DNA of 64,000 bases, from assembly GCF_014650175.1 (NCBI RefSeq), contig NZ_BMUL01000004.1, forward strand, positions 124,001 to 188,000. The letters are read 5' to 3'. The DNA is from Streptomyces termitum (GTDB taxonomy: Bacteria > Actinomycetota > Actinomycetes > Streptomycetales > Streptomycetaceae). Below, in pieces: positions 56,590 to 64,000 of this stretch (position 1 is the stretch's first letter; every line of letters begins with the position of its first letter). Made by a program: the position numbers and the translations under genes. The notes under the pieces are model-generated. The model worked only from the letters and a program-made list of their open reading frames with translations, did not search any database and was not told where the DNA came from.

Positions 56590-58371
56590 TCAGCGCCGGG
56601 CATATTCGCGGAAGCCGCGCCCCGTCTTGCGGCCCAGGCAGCCGGCCGCCACCAGGTGCTCCAGGAGCGGCGCCGGGGCCAGGCCCGGGTCGCGGAACTC
56701 GCGGTGCAGCACCTTCTCGATGGCCAGCGAGACGTCCAGGCCGACCACGTCCAGGAGCTCGAACGGCCCCATCGGGTAGCCGCCGCCCAGCTTCATCGCC
56801 GCGTCGATGTCGTCCAGCGTCGCGTAGTGCTCCTGCACCATCTTGACCGCGTTGTTCAGGTACGGGAACAGCAGCGCGTTCACGATGAAGCCGGCCCGGT
56901 CGCCGCAGTCCACCCCGTGCTTGCGGATCTTCGCGGTGACCTCGCGGACGGTGGCGTGCGTGTCGTCGGCGGTCAGCACGGTCCGGACGATCTCCACCAG
57001 CTTCATCGCCGGCGCCGGGTTGAAGAAGTGCATGCCGATGACGTCCTGCGGCCGGGAGGTCGCGCGGGCGCAGGCCACGACCGGCAGCGAGGAGGTCGTG
57101 GTGGCCAGCACCGCGCCCGGCTTGCAGACCTTGTCCAGGCGGCCGAACAGCTCCTGCTTGACCGCCAGGTCCTCGGCGACCGCCTCGACCGCCAGGTCCA
57201 CCCCGGCGAAGGCGTCCAGCGAACCGGCCGGGGAGATCCGGGCCAGCGTCTCCTCGCGGGCCTCCTCGGTCAGCCGCCCCCTGGCCACCGAGCGGGCCAG
57301 CGAGGAGCCGATGTACGCCTTGGCCGCGTCCGCCTTCTCCTGCGAGCGGGCGGCGAGCACGACCTCGTACCCGGCCTTGGCGAAGACCTCCGCGATGCCG
57401 GAGGCCATCGTCCCGGAGCCGGCCACGCCCACCGAGCGGACCTCGCGGCCCGCGCCGTCCGCGCCCGGGGCGGCCGGGGTCCGCGCGTCCGCGACCTTCT
57501 CGGCCGCGCCGGGGGCCGCGTAGGTGTAGAAGCCGCGGCCCGCCTTGCGGCCGGTCAGCCCGGCCTCGGAGAGCTGCTTGAGGATCGGCGCCGGGGCGTG
57601 CAGCCGGTCGTGCGACGCCTGGTACATGGCGTCCAGGACGGTCCGGGCGGTGTCGATGCCGACCAGGTCGAGCAGTTCCAGCGGGCCCATCGGCAGGCCG
57701 CAGCCCAGCTTCATCGCGGCGTCGATGTCCTCGCGGGAGGCGTAGCGGGCCTCGTACATGGCGGCGGCCTGGTTCAGGTAGCCGAAGAGGAGGCCGTCGG
57801 CGATGAAGCCGGCCCGGTCGCCGACCGCGACCGGCTCCTTGCCGAGGTCCTGGGCGAGCCGGGTGACCGCGTCGACCGCCCGCGGGTCGGTGAGCACCGA
57901 GGAGACCACCTCGACCAGCTTCATCGCCTGGACCGGCGCGAAGAAGTGCAGGCCGAGGACCCGCTCGGGGTGCGCCGAGTCGGCGGCGAGCCGGGTCACC
58001 GAGAGCGCGTTGGTGCCGGTGGCGAGGATCGCGTCCGGGCGGACGATGCCGTCCAGCGCCCGGAACACCTCCCGCTTGGTCTCGTACGACTCCGGCACCA
58101 CCTCGACGACGAGGTCGGCCGGGGCGGCGTCGGCGAGGCCGGAACCGACGCGGAAGCGCGCCAGCGCCTCCCGCCGCTCGTCCTCGGTGAGCCGGCCGCG
58201 GGCCACCGCGCGGGCGGTGGACGCCTCCAGGGCGGCGACGGCGCGGGCGCCCGCGGTCTCGTCGGCGTCGATGCCGACGACCTCGCGGCCGGCCCGGACG
58301 AGGACGTCGGCGATGCCGGTGCCCATGGTGCCGAGACCGACGACGGCGATGGTGGAGAGAGGGGTGTCCAT
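56590..58371 (-). CDS. Duplicated 3-hydroxyacyl-CoA dehydrogenase
   Basis: A 593-aa protein composed of two 3-hydroxybutyryl-CoA dehydrogenase units in tandem. Unit 1 has AVVGLGTMGTGIADVLVRAG and unit 2 has GVAGSGTMASGIAEVFAKAG as NAD loops; each has the FFxPxxAMKLVE motif (HFFAPVQAMKLVE, HFFNPAPAMKLVE) and ends GRKAGRGFYTY or GRKTGRGFREY. It oxidises or reduces acetoacetyl/3-hydroxybutyryl-CoA, the step preceding crotonyl-CoA formation, so it feeds the ccr pathway. ATG at 58371 follows AGGAG. Confidence 0.92.
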   Translation of the reverse strand: MDTPLSTIAVVGLGTMGTGIADVLVRAGREVVGIDADETAGARAVAALEASTARAVARGRLTEDERREALARFRVGSGLADAAPADLVVEVVPESYETKREVFRALDGIVRPDAILATGTNALSVTRLAADSAHPERVLGLHFFAPVQAMKLVEVVSSVLTDPRAVDAVTRLAQDLGKEPVAVGDRAGFIADGLLFGYLNQAAAMYEARYASREDIDAAMKLGCGLPMGPLELLDLVGIDTARTVLDAMYQASHDRLHAPAPILKQLSEAGLTGRKAGRGFYTYAAPGAAEKVADARTPAAPGADGAGREVRSVGVAGSGTMASGIAEVFAKAGYEVVLAARSQEKADAAKAYIGSSLARSVARGRLTEEAREETLARISPAGSLDAFAGVDLAVEAVAEDLAVKQELFGRLDKVCKPGAVLATTTSSLPVVACARATSRPQDVIGMHFFNPAPAMKLVEIVRTVLTADDTHATVREVTAKIRKHGVDCGDRAGFIVNALLFPYLNNAVKMVQEHYATLDDIDAAMKLGGGYPMGPFELLDVVGLDVSLAIEKVLHREFRDPGLAPAPLLEHLVAAGCLGRKTGRGFREYARR

Positions 58372-58776
58372 CAGGAGACTCCTGGGAGGAAGAGTGACGA
58401 CTGAGAGCGGTGCGCACGGGGAAACGCGCGAGAACGCACGGAAACGCGCGAGGCCGTGCGGGAACGCGCGGGAATTCGAGGAGGGCGCGGAAATACCGGG
58501 AGCCCGGCCGGCCGCGCGAAGGCGGCGCCGAGGGTGCGGGATACGGGCCCGGCGCACGGCGGCGAGGGCCTGGAAAGAAGGGAGAGGAAGCGGGCTCTGT
58601 CCCTGAGCCGCGCCGAGAACCACCGAACCGACCAGCGTCCGCCACGGCTGCGTCACCAGGCCGCGGCGGGAAGTGCGGGGGTTCCCCGCTCACTTGAGAC
58701 TAACCGGCCGGTAACGAGCGCGCCAGTCCCGGGAAGTCGAGAAAATGTGATGTGGATCGCGGATAGCCTCGGATTC
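58372..58776. repeat. Gene-free leader with 20-bp-period direct repeats
   Basis: GGAAACGCGCGAG occurs at 58420-58432 and 58440-58452, and a third, variant copy GGAA-CGCGCGGG begins near 58461. The 20-bp spacing puts the copies on nearly the same DNA face. They sit about 50-100 bp upstream of the dehydrogenase ATG (leftward). The rest of this 405-bp divergent region holds no gene; near 58764 TAGCCT could be the -10 of the rightward gene. Confidence 0.6.
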
Positions 58777-59412
58777 ATGGAAATCGCGGAAGGCATGGCC
58801 GGAGATCCCGAATTCTGCTCGATGATCGATCGATTGCGCGAAGAGGGCGTTGCCTCCGCCGGAGCCGAGAACGGGGGAGGGGCCCTTCCCGCCGTATTCG
58901 CGGAAGTCGTCCGCACCCCCGACCCCGAAGAACTCCACCGGCTCCTCACCGCCCCCGGACAGCCGCTCTGGGCCCGCGAGATCGCCGCCTACCGGCTCGG
59001 CGTCACCGGCGACCGCCGCGCCTTCGAGGCCCTCGTCCTCCTCCTCAACCACCGCGACCCCGAGCGCTGCGTCAGCGCCGCCCACGCCCTGCGGCGGCTC
59101 GGCGACCCGCGCACCGCCCGCGCCGCCGCCGCCCTCGCGACCAACGAACTCCGGGCCGCCTACGCGCTCCTGCCGGTCCGGCTCCTCACCGACCTGCGGG
59201 CCCCCGAGTCCGCCCCGGCGCTCATCACCGTCCTGGAGCGCCGCCTGGCGGCCGGCGACCCCCACTGGCGGGTCGGCCTCGCCTGCGCCGAGGGCCTCGG
59301 CGCGCTCGGCGACCCGAGCGCCCGGGGGGTTCTCGAAGCGGCGCTGCCGCACCCGCGCCTCGGCCGCGCCGCCGAGCGCTCCCTCACGCTGCTCGGCGGC
59401 CCCGACCTCTGA
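58777..59412 (+). CDS. HEAT-repeat protein
   Basis: A 211-aa soluble protein of helical HEAT/PBS-lyase-type repeats: AREIAAYRLGVTGDRRAFEA, CVSAAHALRRLGDPRTARAA and LACAEGLGALGDPSARGVLE recur with a ~30-residue period. It is likely a protein-binding scaffold. The start is uncertain: ATG at 58777 is used because TAGCCT lies 7 nt upstream (leaderless pattern); ATG at 58750 would add nine residues. Confidence 0.78.
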   Translation: MEIAEGMAGDPEFCSMIDRLREEGVASAGAENGGGALPAVFAEVVRTPDPEELHRLLTAPGQPLWAREIAAYRLGVTGDRRAFEALVLLLNHRDPERCVSAAHALRRLGDPRTARAAAALATNELRAAYALLPVRLLTDLRAPESAPALITVLERRLAAGDPHWRVGLACAEGLGALGDPSARGVLEAALPHPRLGRAAERSLTLLGGPDL

Positions 59413-59429
59413 GGCCGGGGCCGCCGAGC
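59391..59429. terminator. Bidirectional terminator spanning a stop codon
   Basis: GCTCGGCGGCCCCG (59391-59404) pairs with CGGGGCCGCCGAGC (59416-59429); the TGA stop of the HEAT gene is in the loop. The leftward hydrolase gene ends at 59444, so both genes can use it. Confidence 0.7.
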
Positions 59430-59443
59430 GGGTCGGGGCGGGG

Positions 59444-61072
59444 TCAGCGGACGTGGCCGAGGAGGCCGTGCAGGGTGGTCCCGGCGGCCCGGGAGACGGA
59501 GGCGCGGACCCCCTCCCCGGAGTTCTTCCGCGCGCCGGACTTCGCGGGCGTGGCCGGGTCGGGCTTCGGGGCCGGGAGGGCCGCGCAGGTCGCGTCGACC
59601 TCGCCGCCGTCCTCGGCGCGCGGCACGGCGCCGGTGGCGAGGTAGGCGGCCAGCCGGTCGTCGAGGCAGGTGTTGCCCGCGAGGGTCACGCCGTGGTTCC
59701 CGCCGCCCTCCTCGACGACCAGGCTGGAGCCCCGGAGCATCCGGTGCAGGGCGAGGGCGCCCTCGTACGGGGTGGCGGCGTCGTTCGTGGCCTGGAGGAC
59801 GAGGACCGGCGGGAGCTGGTCGTTGCTGACGTCCGGCGGGCTGAGCGGCTCCACCGGCCAGAAGGCGCAGGGCGCGTTGTACCAGGCGTTGTTCCAGGTG
59901 GAGAAGGGCGCCTTGGCGTGGACGTCCCAGGTGTCCTTCCGCCACACGTTCCAGTCCCGGGGCCAGGGGGCGTCGCGGCACTGGACGGCGGTGTAGACCG
60001 AGTAGCCGTTGTCGGCGGCGGCGTCCGCCTCGCCGTACCGCTCGTAGGCGGCCTTCAGCGGCTCCGGGTCCCCGTCGTTCACGTACGCGGCGAACGCGGT
60101 CGCCAGCGCGGGCCAGTAGCCGTCGTAGTAGCCGCCGGGCAGGAAGGTGTCCTCCAGCTCGCCCGGCCCGACCTCGCCGTCCACCGGGGAGTCGCGCAGC
60201 TCCGCGCGCATCCGGTACCAGGCCGCCTCCACCGCCGCCGGGTCCCCGCCCAGGTGGTAGCTCGCGTCGTTCTTCGCGATCCAGGCCATGAAGTCCTTGT
60301 GCCGGGAGTCGAAGGCGAGGTCCTGCGCGATGTTGTCCTCGTACCAGACGCCGTGCGGGTTGACGACCGAGTCCAGGGCCATCCGCCGGACCCGCTCGGG
60401 GTACAGCCGGGCGTAGACCGCGCCCAGGTAGGTGCCGTACGAGTAGCCGAGGTAGTTGATCCGCTCGGCGCCCAGCGCCCGCCGGATCAGGTCCAGGTCG
60501 CGGGCGGTGCTGACGGTGTCGATGTACGGCAGCACGTCCGCGTGCTTCTTCCCGCAGGCGGCGGCGAACGCCTGGGCGCGGTCCACCGAGACCCGCTCGG
60601 CGTCCCGGCCGCGCGGCACCGAGTCGGGGCGCACCGGGTCGAAGTGGCCGGGCCGGCAGTCGAGCGCGGGCTCGCTCCTGCCGACCCCGCGCGGGTCGAA
60701 GCCGATGACGTCGTACGCGGCGGACACCCCGGGCGGCAGCGCGGCGGCCACGTAGCCCGCCATGCCCCGGCCGCTGCCGCCCGGACCGCCGGGGTTGACC
60801 AGGAGCGGGCCCTGGGAGGTCTTCGCGGTGTGCGGGACCCGGGTGAGCGCGAGCCGGATGCTCCGGCCGGCCGGGTCGTCGTGGTCGAGCGGCACCGGGA
60901 GGGTGGCGCACTGGAGTCTCGGGTACGCCTGGGTGCCGCAGTCGGTCCAGGCGAGCGGGGGGAGCGGGCGGGGGGCCGGCGCACCGGTGTCCGCGGCGGA
61001 CGCGGGCAGGACAGTGAAGGTCCCGGCGACCAGCGCCCCAGCGGCGATCAGCATTCCTGCGCGGGTGGTCAT
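59444..61072 (-). CDS. Secreted tripeptidyl-aminopeptidase-like alpha/beta hydrolase
   Basis: A 542-aa exported hydrolase of the Streptomyces Slp/Tap (S33-type) group. Signal sequence MTTRAGMLIAAGALVAGTFT ends near ASA. LVNPGGPGGSG is the oxyanion segment, LGYSYGTYLGAVYARLYP contains the nucleophilic Ser, and LVLQATNDAATPYEGAL and GGGNHGV hold the Asp and His. These enzymes remove N-terminal tripeptides or dipeptides from extracellular peptides. The first ATG at 61072 gives a standard signal peptide; no strong ribosome site is visible. Confidence 0.9.
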   Translation of the reverse strand: MTTRAGMLIAAGALVAGTFTVLPASAADTGAPAPRPLPPLAWTDCGTQAYPRLQCATLPVPLDHDDPAGRSIRLALTRVPHTAKTSQGPLLVNPGGPGGSGRGMAGYVAAALPPGVSAAYDVIGFDPRGVGRSEPALDCRPGHFDPVRPDSVPRGRDAERVSVDRAQAFAAACGKKHADVLPYIDTVSTARDLDLIRRALGAERINYLGYSYGTYLGAVYARLYPERVRRMALDSVVNPHGVWYEDNIAQDLAFDSRHKDFMAWIAKNDASYHLGGDPAAVEAAWYRMRAELRDSPVDGEVGPGELEDTFLPGGYYDGYWPALATAFAAYVNDGDPEPLKAAYERYGEADAAADNGYSVYTAVQCRDAPWPRDWNVWRKDTWDVHAKAPFSTWNNAWYNAPCAFWPVEPLSPPDVSNDQLPPVLVLQATNDAATPYEGALALHRMLRGSSLVVEEGGGNHGVTLAGNTCLDDRLAAYLATGAVPRAEDGGEVDATCAALPAPKPDPATPAKSGARKNSGEGVRASVSRAAGTTLHGLLGHVR

Positions 61073-61155
61073 GGAGCGTGGAGTGCCCGGTGGGGCGCGG
61101 GACACGACCTGTCCGGCCGCCGGACGACCCGAATGGCGGGCGCGGAGACGGCGCG

Positions 61156-62301
61156 TCAGGTGACTTTCCGGCGTGTCGGCACGGCCGGGCGCAGCCGGGT
61201 GGGCTGCGGCGGCACCCGCGGCCGGAGGACGTCGGACGGCGGGACGGCGCCGGGAGGCGGTACGGCCGCGGGGTGCTGGTGGGCGCCGGGCGGGTGGACC
61301 GGACCGGGCGGTGGGAGGGGAGCGGGCGGGGCCGGGGGAGCGCTCCGGTGGACCGGGCCGATGCCGAACTCGGCCGCCAGCTCGTGCACCTGACGGGTGA
61401 TCCGGCGCTGGTACCAGTGCGGGGCGTAGGGACCGCTCCCGTACAGCCGCTCGTACCGGCCGAGCAGGCCCGGGTGGTGGCGGCCGAGCCACGCCGTGAA
61501 CCACTCGCGGGCGCCGGGCCGCAGGTGCAGGACGAGCGGGGTGACGGAGACGGCGCCGGCCTCGGCGATGGCGCGGACGGTGGCCCGCAGCTGCTCGGGG
61601 GAGTCGCCGAGGAAGGGGACGACGGGGGCCATCAGGACCCCGCAGGGGATGCCGCGCGCGCCGAGGGCGCGGACCGCGTCCAGGCGGCGGTGCGGGGCGG
61701 GGGTGCCGGGCTCCAGGCCGCGCCACAGCGCCTCGTCGGTGAAGCCGACCGAGACGGAGACGCCGACCTCGGCCACCTCGGCGGCCTGGGCGAGCAGCTC
61801 CAGGTCGCGCAGGATCAGGGTGCCCTTGGTGAGCAGCGAGAAGGGGTTGGCCCGGTCCCGGAGCGCGGTCAGGATGCCGGGCATGAGACGGTAGCGTTCT
61901 TCCGCCTGCTGATAACAGTCGACGTCGGTGCCCATCGCGATGTGCGCGCCCTGCCAGCGGCTGGAGGCGAGCTGGCGGGCGAGCAGTTCGGGCGCGTTGA
62001 CCTTGACCAGGATCTGGGTGTCGAAGCCGGGTCCGGTGTCGAGGCCGAGCCGGTCGTGGGACTTGCGGGCGAAACAGAAGACGCAGGCGTGCGCGCAGCC
62101 CCGGTAGGGGTTCACCGTCCACTCGTAGGGCATCCGGGAGGCCCCGGGCACCCGGTCGAGGACGGAGCGGGCCCGGATCTCGTGGAAGGTGGTGCCGTGG
62201 AAGCCGGGCGCGTCGAGGGTGCGGGCGGTGACCGCGTCGGTGCCGAACAGGGCGCGGACGGTGGGCGCGTACGGGGTGTCGTCCGGCTGTCGCGCGCGCA
62301 T
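61156..62301 (-). CDS. Rv2578c-like radical SAM protein
   Basis: A 381-aa radical SAM protein of the SplB-like Rv2578c group. The cluster motif is C-x3-C-x2-C in RGCAHACVFCFARKSHD; IAMGTDVDCYQQAEERYRL and LLTKGTLILRDLELL follow as in this family. The C-terminal ~80 residues are Pro-rich and probably disordered. ATG at 62301 follows GAGAGGGG. A LexA-type box lies about 70 bp upstream, consistent with induction by DNA damage; the mycobacterial homologue is reported in the LexA regulon. The reaction is unknown. Confidence 0.88.
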   Translation of the reverse strand: MRARQPDDTPYAPTVRALFGTDAVTARTLDAPGFHGTTFHEIRARSVLDRVPGASRMPYEWTVNPYRGCAHACVFCFARKSHDRLGLDTGPGFDTQILVKVNAPELLARQLASSRWQGAHIAMGTDVDCYQQAEERYRLMPGILTALRDRANPFSLLTKGTLILRDLELLAQAAEVAEVGVSVSVGFTDEALWRGLEPGTPAPHRRLDAVRALGARGIPCGVLMAPVVPFLGDSPEQLRATVRAIAEAGAVSVTPLVLHLRPGAREWFTAWLGRHHPGLLGRYERLYGSGPYAPHWYQRRITRQVHELAAEFGIGPVHRSAPPAPPAPLPPPGPVHPPGAHQHPAAVPPPGAVPPSDVLRPRVPPQPTRLRPAVPTRRKVT

Positions 62302-62367
62302 GGACGCCCCTCTCCCGGCCCGTGGGACGACCCGGCGGGCCACCCGTTCACCTGGTCGCCAAGAGAA

Positions 62368-62383
62368 TAGAACAACTGTTCCC
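62368..62383. promoter_or_regulatory. LexA-type SOS box
   Basis: TAGAACAACTGTTCCC contains GAAC-N4-GTTC, the core of the actinobacterial LexA operator TCGAAC-N4-GTTCGA. It lies between the divergent radical SAM gene (ATG 62301) and SRPBCC gene (ATG 62484), in an AT-rich stretch suitable for a promoter. Confidence 0.65.
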
Positions 62384-62483
62384 TTGATCGTCGCAACCCG
62401 GATTTCGCGCCCCGCCGCCCGCATGGTTCGCTAGGGCCGCACCCCTTGGGAACACGGAAGAACCACGAGCTGGAGGAGAAGCG

Positions 62484-62927
62484 ATGGCGCAGGTCGAGGC
62501 CACGACGGAACGGATCATCGCGGCGGACGCGGAGACCGTCTTCGACACGCTGGCCGACTACAGCGGCGCGCGGGCGAAGCTGCTGCCCGAGCACTTCAGC
62601 GAGTACGAGGTCCGCGAGGGCGGCGACGGCGAGGGCACGCTCGTCCACTGGAAGCTCCAGGCCACCAGCAAGCGCGTCCGCGACTGCCTCCTCGACGTCA
62701 CCGAGCCCACCGACGGGCAGCTCGTCGAGAAGGACCGCAACTCCTCCATGGTGACCACCTGGACCGTCACCCCGGCCGGCGACGGCAAGTCCCGCGCCGT
62801 CGTCACCACCGTCTGGAACGGCGCCGGCGGCGTCGGCGGCTTCTTCGAGCGGACCTTCGCCCCCAAGGGCCTCGCCCGGATCTACGACGCCGTGCTCGAC
62901 AGGCTGGCCGCCGAGACGGAGAAGTAA
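62484..62927 (+). CDS. SRPBCC-family (polyketide cyclase/START-like) protein
   Basis: A 147-aa helix-grip protein: VEATTERIIAADAETVFDTL is the typical first strand and helix, and KGLARIYDAVLDRLAAE the long C-terminal helix that closes the cavity. Such proteins bind hydrophobic ligands; the ligand here is unknown. A strong GGAGGAGAAG precedes the ATG. A short inverted repeat AACGCC/GGCGTT follows the stop. It is divergent from the radical SAM gene across the LexA-type box. Confidence 0.85.
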   Translation: MAQVEATTERIIAADAETVFDTLADYSGARAKLLPEHFSEYEVREGGDGEGTLVHWKLQATSKRVRDCLLDVTEPTDGQLVEKDRNSSMVTTWTVTPAGDGKSRAVVTTVWNGAGGVGGFFERTFAPKGLARIYDAVLDRLAAETEK

Positions 62928-63165
62928 CGCCGGGGGCGTTCACCGATTCGGGTGGATTCCCCGCCGCCCCCGTACCGGCGCCCGGCGCGCCCGGGGGGCG
63001 CGGGGAGTTCCGCAAACGCGCTGATGAGCGCCCCAAGTGCGCCGCGTGCCGGGGCCGTTCACCGCCCCGTGCCCCACCGCCCGCCCGTACCGCCCGACTT
63101 GCTCCCGCTTCGCGCCCGATGCGAAGAATGGCCCGGCGCAGAGGCCGTGACGAGGGGAGCAGCAC

Positions 63166-64000
63166 GTGGGTGCGATCACGCTGGTGAAGAACGCGGAAGG
63201 GGCGGAGGGGGAGGAGGGAGCGGCAGGCGCGGAAGGGACGGCGGCCCCCGAGGCGCCCGCCGCCGACGGACCGCCCGCCGACACCCCGGCCCCCGCCGGG
63301 ACCCCGCTCGACCCCCGCCGCGTCCGGCTCGTCTTCTTCGGCCTCATGCTCGCGCTGCTCCTCGCCGCGCTGGAGCAGATGATCGTCGCCACCGCCCTGC
63401 CGAAGATCGTCGGCGAACTCCAGGGCCTCGACCGGATGTCCTGGGCGATCACCGCCTACCTGCTGACCTCCACCATCGGCCTGCCGGTCTACGGCAAGCT
63501 CGGCGACCTCCTCGGCCGCAAGCCCGTCTTCCTCTTCGCCATCGTCGTCTTCGTCATCGGCTCAGGACTCGCCGGCTGGTCGCGCACCATGGACCAGCTC
63601 ATCGCCTTCCGCGCGGTCCAGGGCATCGGCGCCGGCGGCCTCATGATCGGCGTCCAGGCGATCATCGCCGACATCGTCCCGCCCCGCGAACGCGGCCGCT
63701 ACATGGGCCTGATCGGCGCCGCCTTCGGCCTTGCCTCCGTCGCCGGACCCCTGCTCGGCGGCTTCTTCACCGACCACGTCTCGTGGCGCTGGTGCTTCTA
63801 CTTCAACGTCCCCTTCGGGCTCGTCACCCTCGCCGTCGTCGCCGCCGTCCTCAAGCTCCCCAAGCCCGCCGTCCGCGCCCGCTTCGACGTCCTCGGCGCC
63901 CTGCTGCTCGCCGCCGCCTCCACCTGCCTGGTCCTGCTGACCAGCTGGGGCGGGACCGAGTACGCGTGGGGCGACCGGGTCATCATCGGCCTCGGCTGCG
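63166..64000 (+). CDS. DHA2-type MFS drug exporter, N-terminal part (truncated by window end)
   Basis: The first ~278 codons of a 14-helix MFS exporter. After a ~45-residue Ala/Glu/Pro-rich lead, [20 protein letters not shown] is helix 1 with the DHA2 signature continuing as [24 protein letters not shown] is motif A, and [10 protein letters not shown] and [19 protein letters not shown] (motif C region) follow. It likely exports a drug or metabolite by proton antiport. GTG at 63166 has GAGGGGAG 7 nt upstream. The gene continues beyond position 64000. Confidence 0.9.
   Translation, partial: MGAITLVKNAEGAEGEEGAAGAEGTAAPEAPAADGPPADTPAPAGTPLDPRRVRLVFFGLMLALLLAALEQMIVATALPKIVGELQGLDRMSWAITAYLLTSTIGLPVYGKLGDLLGRKPVFLFAIVVFVIGSGLAGWSRTMDQLIAFRAVQGIGAGGLMIGVQAIIADIVPPRERGRYMGLIGAAFGLASVAGPLLGGFFTDHVSWRWCFYFNVPFGLVTLAVVAAVLKLPKPAVRARFDVLGALLLAAASTCLVLLTSWGGTEYAWGDRVIIGLGC

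Overview
The window is chromosomal DNA of a high-GC actinomycete, almost certainly a Streptomyces: codon third positions are nearly all G/C, GTG starts and 4-nt GTGA/ATGA overlaps are common, and it carries an ethylmalonyl-CoA pathway operon, pssA/psd and paired extracellular proteases. About 55 genes are supported; most long antisense reading frames are shadows caused by GC bias.

1-25.6 kb is the main discovery region: a biosynthetic locus of about 20 genes that I cannot match to a described pathway. A leftward, overlapping operon (6424 to 440) encodes glutamate mutase (sigma and epsilon subunits), a signal-peptide-less protein of the AapJ amino-acid-binding family, an aspartate-semialdehyde dehydrogenase, an aspartokinase and a 2-oxoglutarate/Fe(II) oxygenase. 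Together they suggest glutamate -> 3-methylaspartate -> 3-methylaspartyl phosphate -> semialdehyde. A rightward set (6703-25524) carries two ATP-grasp ligases, a LuxC-like/PaaK-like fusion ligase, two MFS exporters, a DUF6421-type protein, an active branched-chain aminotransferase and a second copy that has lost its PLP lysine, a BacA-like prephenate decarboxylase homologue, a FemAB/GNAT-like transferase, ferredoxin plus a HemN-like radical SAM enzyme, a free carrier protein, an RBBP9-like hydrolase, a stand-alone adenylation domain, a cytoplasmic-looking subtilase and a private AcpS. The mix resembles bacilysin-type dipeptide biosynthesis combined with amino-acid modification on a carrier protein. 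A 32-bp tandem repeat between the first ATP-grasp gene and the fusion ligase forms a chain of start/stop-overlapping micro-ORFs. A perfect 16-bp terminator hairpin closes the region.

25.6-31.6 kb: a large secreted subtilisin, tRNA-Leu(GAG), a secreted trypsin-like protease and a lipoate-protein ligase. 31.6-36.4 kb is an accessory patch: an IS256-family transposase remnant, a degraded small membrane protein, a lipoprotein- or membrane-anchored protein, two WXG100/ESX-like proteins and an unknown protein, separated by long perfect hairpins.

36.5-47.3 kb holds housekeeping and repair genes: inositol monophosphatase-like, FAD oxidoreductase, YciO/YrdC, an AdaA-AlkA fusion with ogt, sirtuin, a VapB-like protein, Nudix, BCCT transporter, glycerate kinase and a tandem GNAT. 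47.3-58.4 kb holds pssA-psd and then the ethylmalonyl-CoA pathway operon (ccr, ecm, mcl, mch, mcd) with a TetR regulator and a duplicated 3-hydroxyacyl-CoA dehydrogenase. 58.8-64 kb holds a HEAT-repeat protein, a secreted tripeptidyl-aminopeptidase-like hydrolase, an Rv2578c-like radical SAM protein behind a LexA-type box, an SRPBCC protein and the start of a DHA2-type MFS exporter that runs off the right edge.
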